Shown: positions 6,097 through 7,334 of the stretch, in pieces
How positions within the stretch are numbered: position 1 is the stretch's first letter
Layout: the number at the start of each line of letters is the position of its first letter
Origin: Verrucomicrobia subdivision 6 bacterium
GTDB lineage: Bacteria; Verrucomicrobiota; Verrucomicrobiia; Methylacidiphilales; Verrucolacustridaceae
Reading direction: 5' to 3'
DNA: 7,334 bases
Assembly: GCA_945866245.1 (NCBI GenBank)
Contig: CAMBGW010000048.1
Span: 1 to 7,334 of the forward strand
The notes under the pieces: model-generated
What the model was told of the DNA's origin: nothing
The model's input: only the letters and a program-made list of their open reading frames with translations
The model's database searches: none
Position numbers and translations under genes: made by a program

Positions 6097-7334
6097 ATGG
6101 ATCCTCTTTTTCTCACCACGGCGATCGACTATGCCAATGCACAGCCTCATTTGGGGCATGCTTATGAGAAGGTATTAACCGATACGCTGGCTCGTTTCGC
6201 CCGACGAACGGGGCGAAAGGTGCGCTTTTTGAGCGGTTTGGACGAGCATGGGCAGAAGGTGCAACAGAGCGCGGCCAAAGCCGACAAGAGCCCGCAGGAG
6301 TTCGTCGACGGTATCAGTGTGTATTTTTTAAATCTTTGGAAAGATTTGCGAGTTGAACCAGATGATTATTTGCGGACGACAGAAGGCAGGCACAAAAAGT
6401 TGGTCCAAGAGGTTTTGGCCTTGCTCTATGCCAAGGGGGAAATTGTCAAAGGGACCTTTCGTGGCTTTTACAGTGTTCGGGCGGAGCAGTTTCTGACTGA
6501 AAAAGAGAGGCAAGCGGACGGAAGTTGGCCTGAAATCTTCGGGGAAGTGGTCGAGCTGACGGAAGAAAACTACTTTTTCAAATTGTCGAAGCATCAGGAT
6601 TGGCTGAAGGAGCTGTATCAAAAACAGCCCCAACTGGTCTTTCCGGAGTTTCGGGCCAAGGAGATCTTAGGAGCTTTAGAGAAGCCACTCCCTGATCTAT
6701 GTATTTCACGTCCGAAAACACGATTAGCGTGGGGTATCCCACTGCCGTTTGATGATCATCAGGTGACGTACGTCTGGTTTGATGCATTGCTGAATTATGT
6801 GACAGGTGCTGGGAAGGGTGAGGGGAAGCTATCGGACTGGGTCCCGGCGGTGCATGTGATTGGAAAAGACATTATGGTTCCAGCTCATGCCATTTATTGG
6901 CCGTGTATGTTGCGTGCATTGGGGCTGCCGATGTTTGAAAAGCTTCTGGTTCACGGCTTTTGGACGCGAAAAAGCGAAAAGCTCAGTAAATCGACAGGAA
7001 ACGTGGTCGATCCAAAAATATTGGCGGGAAAGTATGGTTCCGATTCATTTCGGTACTATGTCTTACGGGAGATGGCACTGGGTCATGATGCAGACTTTGA
7101 TGAGGGCTCTCTGGCGGCGCGAAGAAAAGGGGAGTTGGCTCACGAGTTGGGGAATCTTTTGCAACGAGCAGGATCGATGATTGGCCGATATTGTGATGGG
7201 AAGATTCCTGAGGGGCCGACTCCGGACGCACTTTCGGTAGCCTTCCGTGCGACCGTTTTGGGTGCACTACGGAGCTGGGATGATTTGATGAAGGGGAATC
7301 AGATTCATTTAGCTCTGGGGGAGTTGTGGAAAGC
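6097..7334 (+). CDS. metG: methionyl-tRNA synthetase, N-terminal 412 residues (3' partial)
   Basis: This class I synthetase attaches methionine to initiator and elongator tRNA-Met in the cytoplasm. The frame stays open to the window edge, so the end of the anticodon-binding domain and any C-terminal extension are unseen. Visible motifs are HLGH (18-21, the HIGH signature), GLDEHGQK (47-54, usually GTDEHGQK), WFDAL (227-231), IGKDI (255-259), and KLSKS (295-299, the KMSKS loop) followed by TGN. The connective region (about 117-165: FYSVRAEQFLTEKE) has no Cys-X2-Cys knuckle, so this is the zinc-free type. The helical anticodon-binding domain begins near 320-355. The stretch VPAHAIYWP (261-269) carries one residue more than the usual RFHAIYWP form. 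The ATG at 6097 is directly preceded in frame by GTG (6094); ATG is preferred, and no clear Shine-Dalgarno is seen. It is probably co-transcribed with priA. Confidence 0.95.
   Translation, partial: MDPLFLTTAIDYANAQPHLGHAYEKVLTDTLARFARRTGRKVRFLSGLDEHGQKVQQSAAKADKSPQEFVDGISVYFLNLWKDLRVEPDDYLRTTEGRHKKLVQEVLALLYAKGEIVKGTFRGFYSVRAEQFLTEKERQADGSWPEIFGEVVELTEENYFFKLSKHQDWLKELYQKQPQLVFPEFRAKEILGALEKPLPDLCISRPKTRLAWGIPLPFDDHQVTYVWFDALLNYVTGAGKGEGKLSDWVPAVHVIGKDIMVPAHAIYWPCMLRALGLPMFEKLLVHGFWTRKSEKLSKSTGNVVDPKILAGKYGSDSFRYYVLREMALGHDADFDEGSLAARRKGELAHELGNLLQRAGSMIGRYCDGKIPEGPTPDALSVAFRATVLGALRSWDDLMKGNQIHLALGELWK

Noticed and set aside
6450..6520. Absence of the cysteine zinc knuckle in MetG, considered as a possible defect
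   Set aside because: Zinc-free MetG forms with a YSVR-type connective region are well known, so this is a family variant.
1..7334. Search for CRISPR arrays, insertion-sequence ends, tRNA genes and tandem repeats
   Set aside because: No regularly spaced repeats, terminal inverted repeats, transposase motifs or tRNA-like folds were seen, and nearly all bases are taken up by the six genes.

Overview
The window is bacterial chromosomal DNA, densely coded, with six protein genes and no gap longer than about 85 bases. All six products belong to recognisable families: a P1B-type metal-transport ATPase (5' end cut off by the window), adenylate kinase, methionyl-tRNA formyltransferase, a small GH23 lytic transglycosylase (the only minus-strand gene), the replication-restart helicase PriA, and methionyl-tRNA synthetase (3' end cut off). 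The base composition is moderately GC-rich by eye. The + strand is visibly richer in G than in C. Several genes start with GTG or have weak Shine-Dalgarno sequences. The adenylate kinase wording around the P-loop and the MetG variants (GLDEHGQK, an extra residue in the VPAH stretch) resemble what I remember from the Planctomycetes-Verrucomicrobia group. A verrucomicrobial host is therefore my best but unproven guess.

Layout. Bases 1-3106 hold a tight + strand set: metal ATPase, then adk after 9 bases, then fmt after 4 bases, most likely one transcript. The fmt stop codon overlaps the stop codon of the convergent lytic transglycosylase gene (3103-3741, minus strand). A short divergent intergenic stretch (3742-3824) then leads into priA (3825-6059, +). 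metG (6097 to the window edge, +) follows after 37 bases, probably on the priA transcript.

How the genes fit together. MetG charges initiator tRNA with methionine and Fmt formylates it, so two successive steps of translation initiation are encoded within about 4 kb. fmt close to priA recalls the priA-def-fmt neighbourhood of many bacteria, but here def is absent and an inverted peptidoglycan-lyase gene lies between them. Adenylate kinase supports adenylate balance. The ATPase belongs to the SPC/HEG(G/S)T subgroup linked to Co, Fe or Zn export.

I found no mobile element, CRISPR array, tRNA, rRNA, phage gene or defence module. No previously undescribed system is visible. The observations below concern gene arrangement and family variants, and most are modest in interest.
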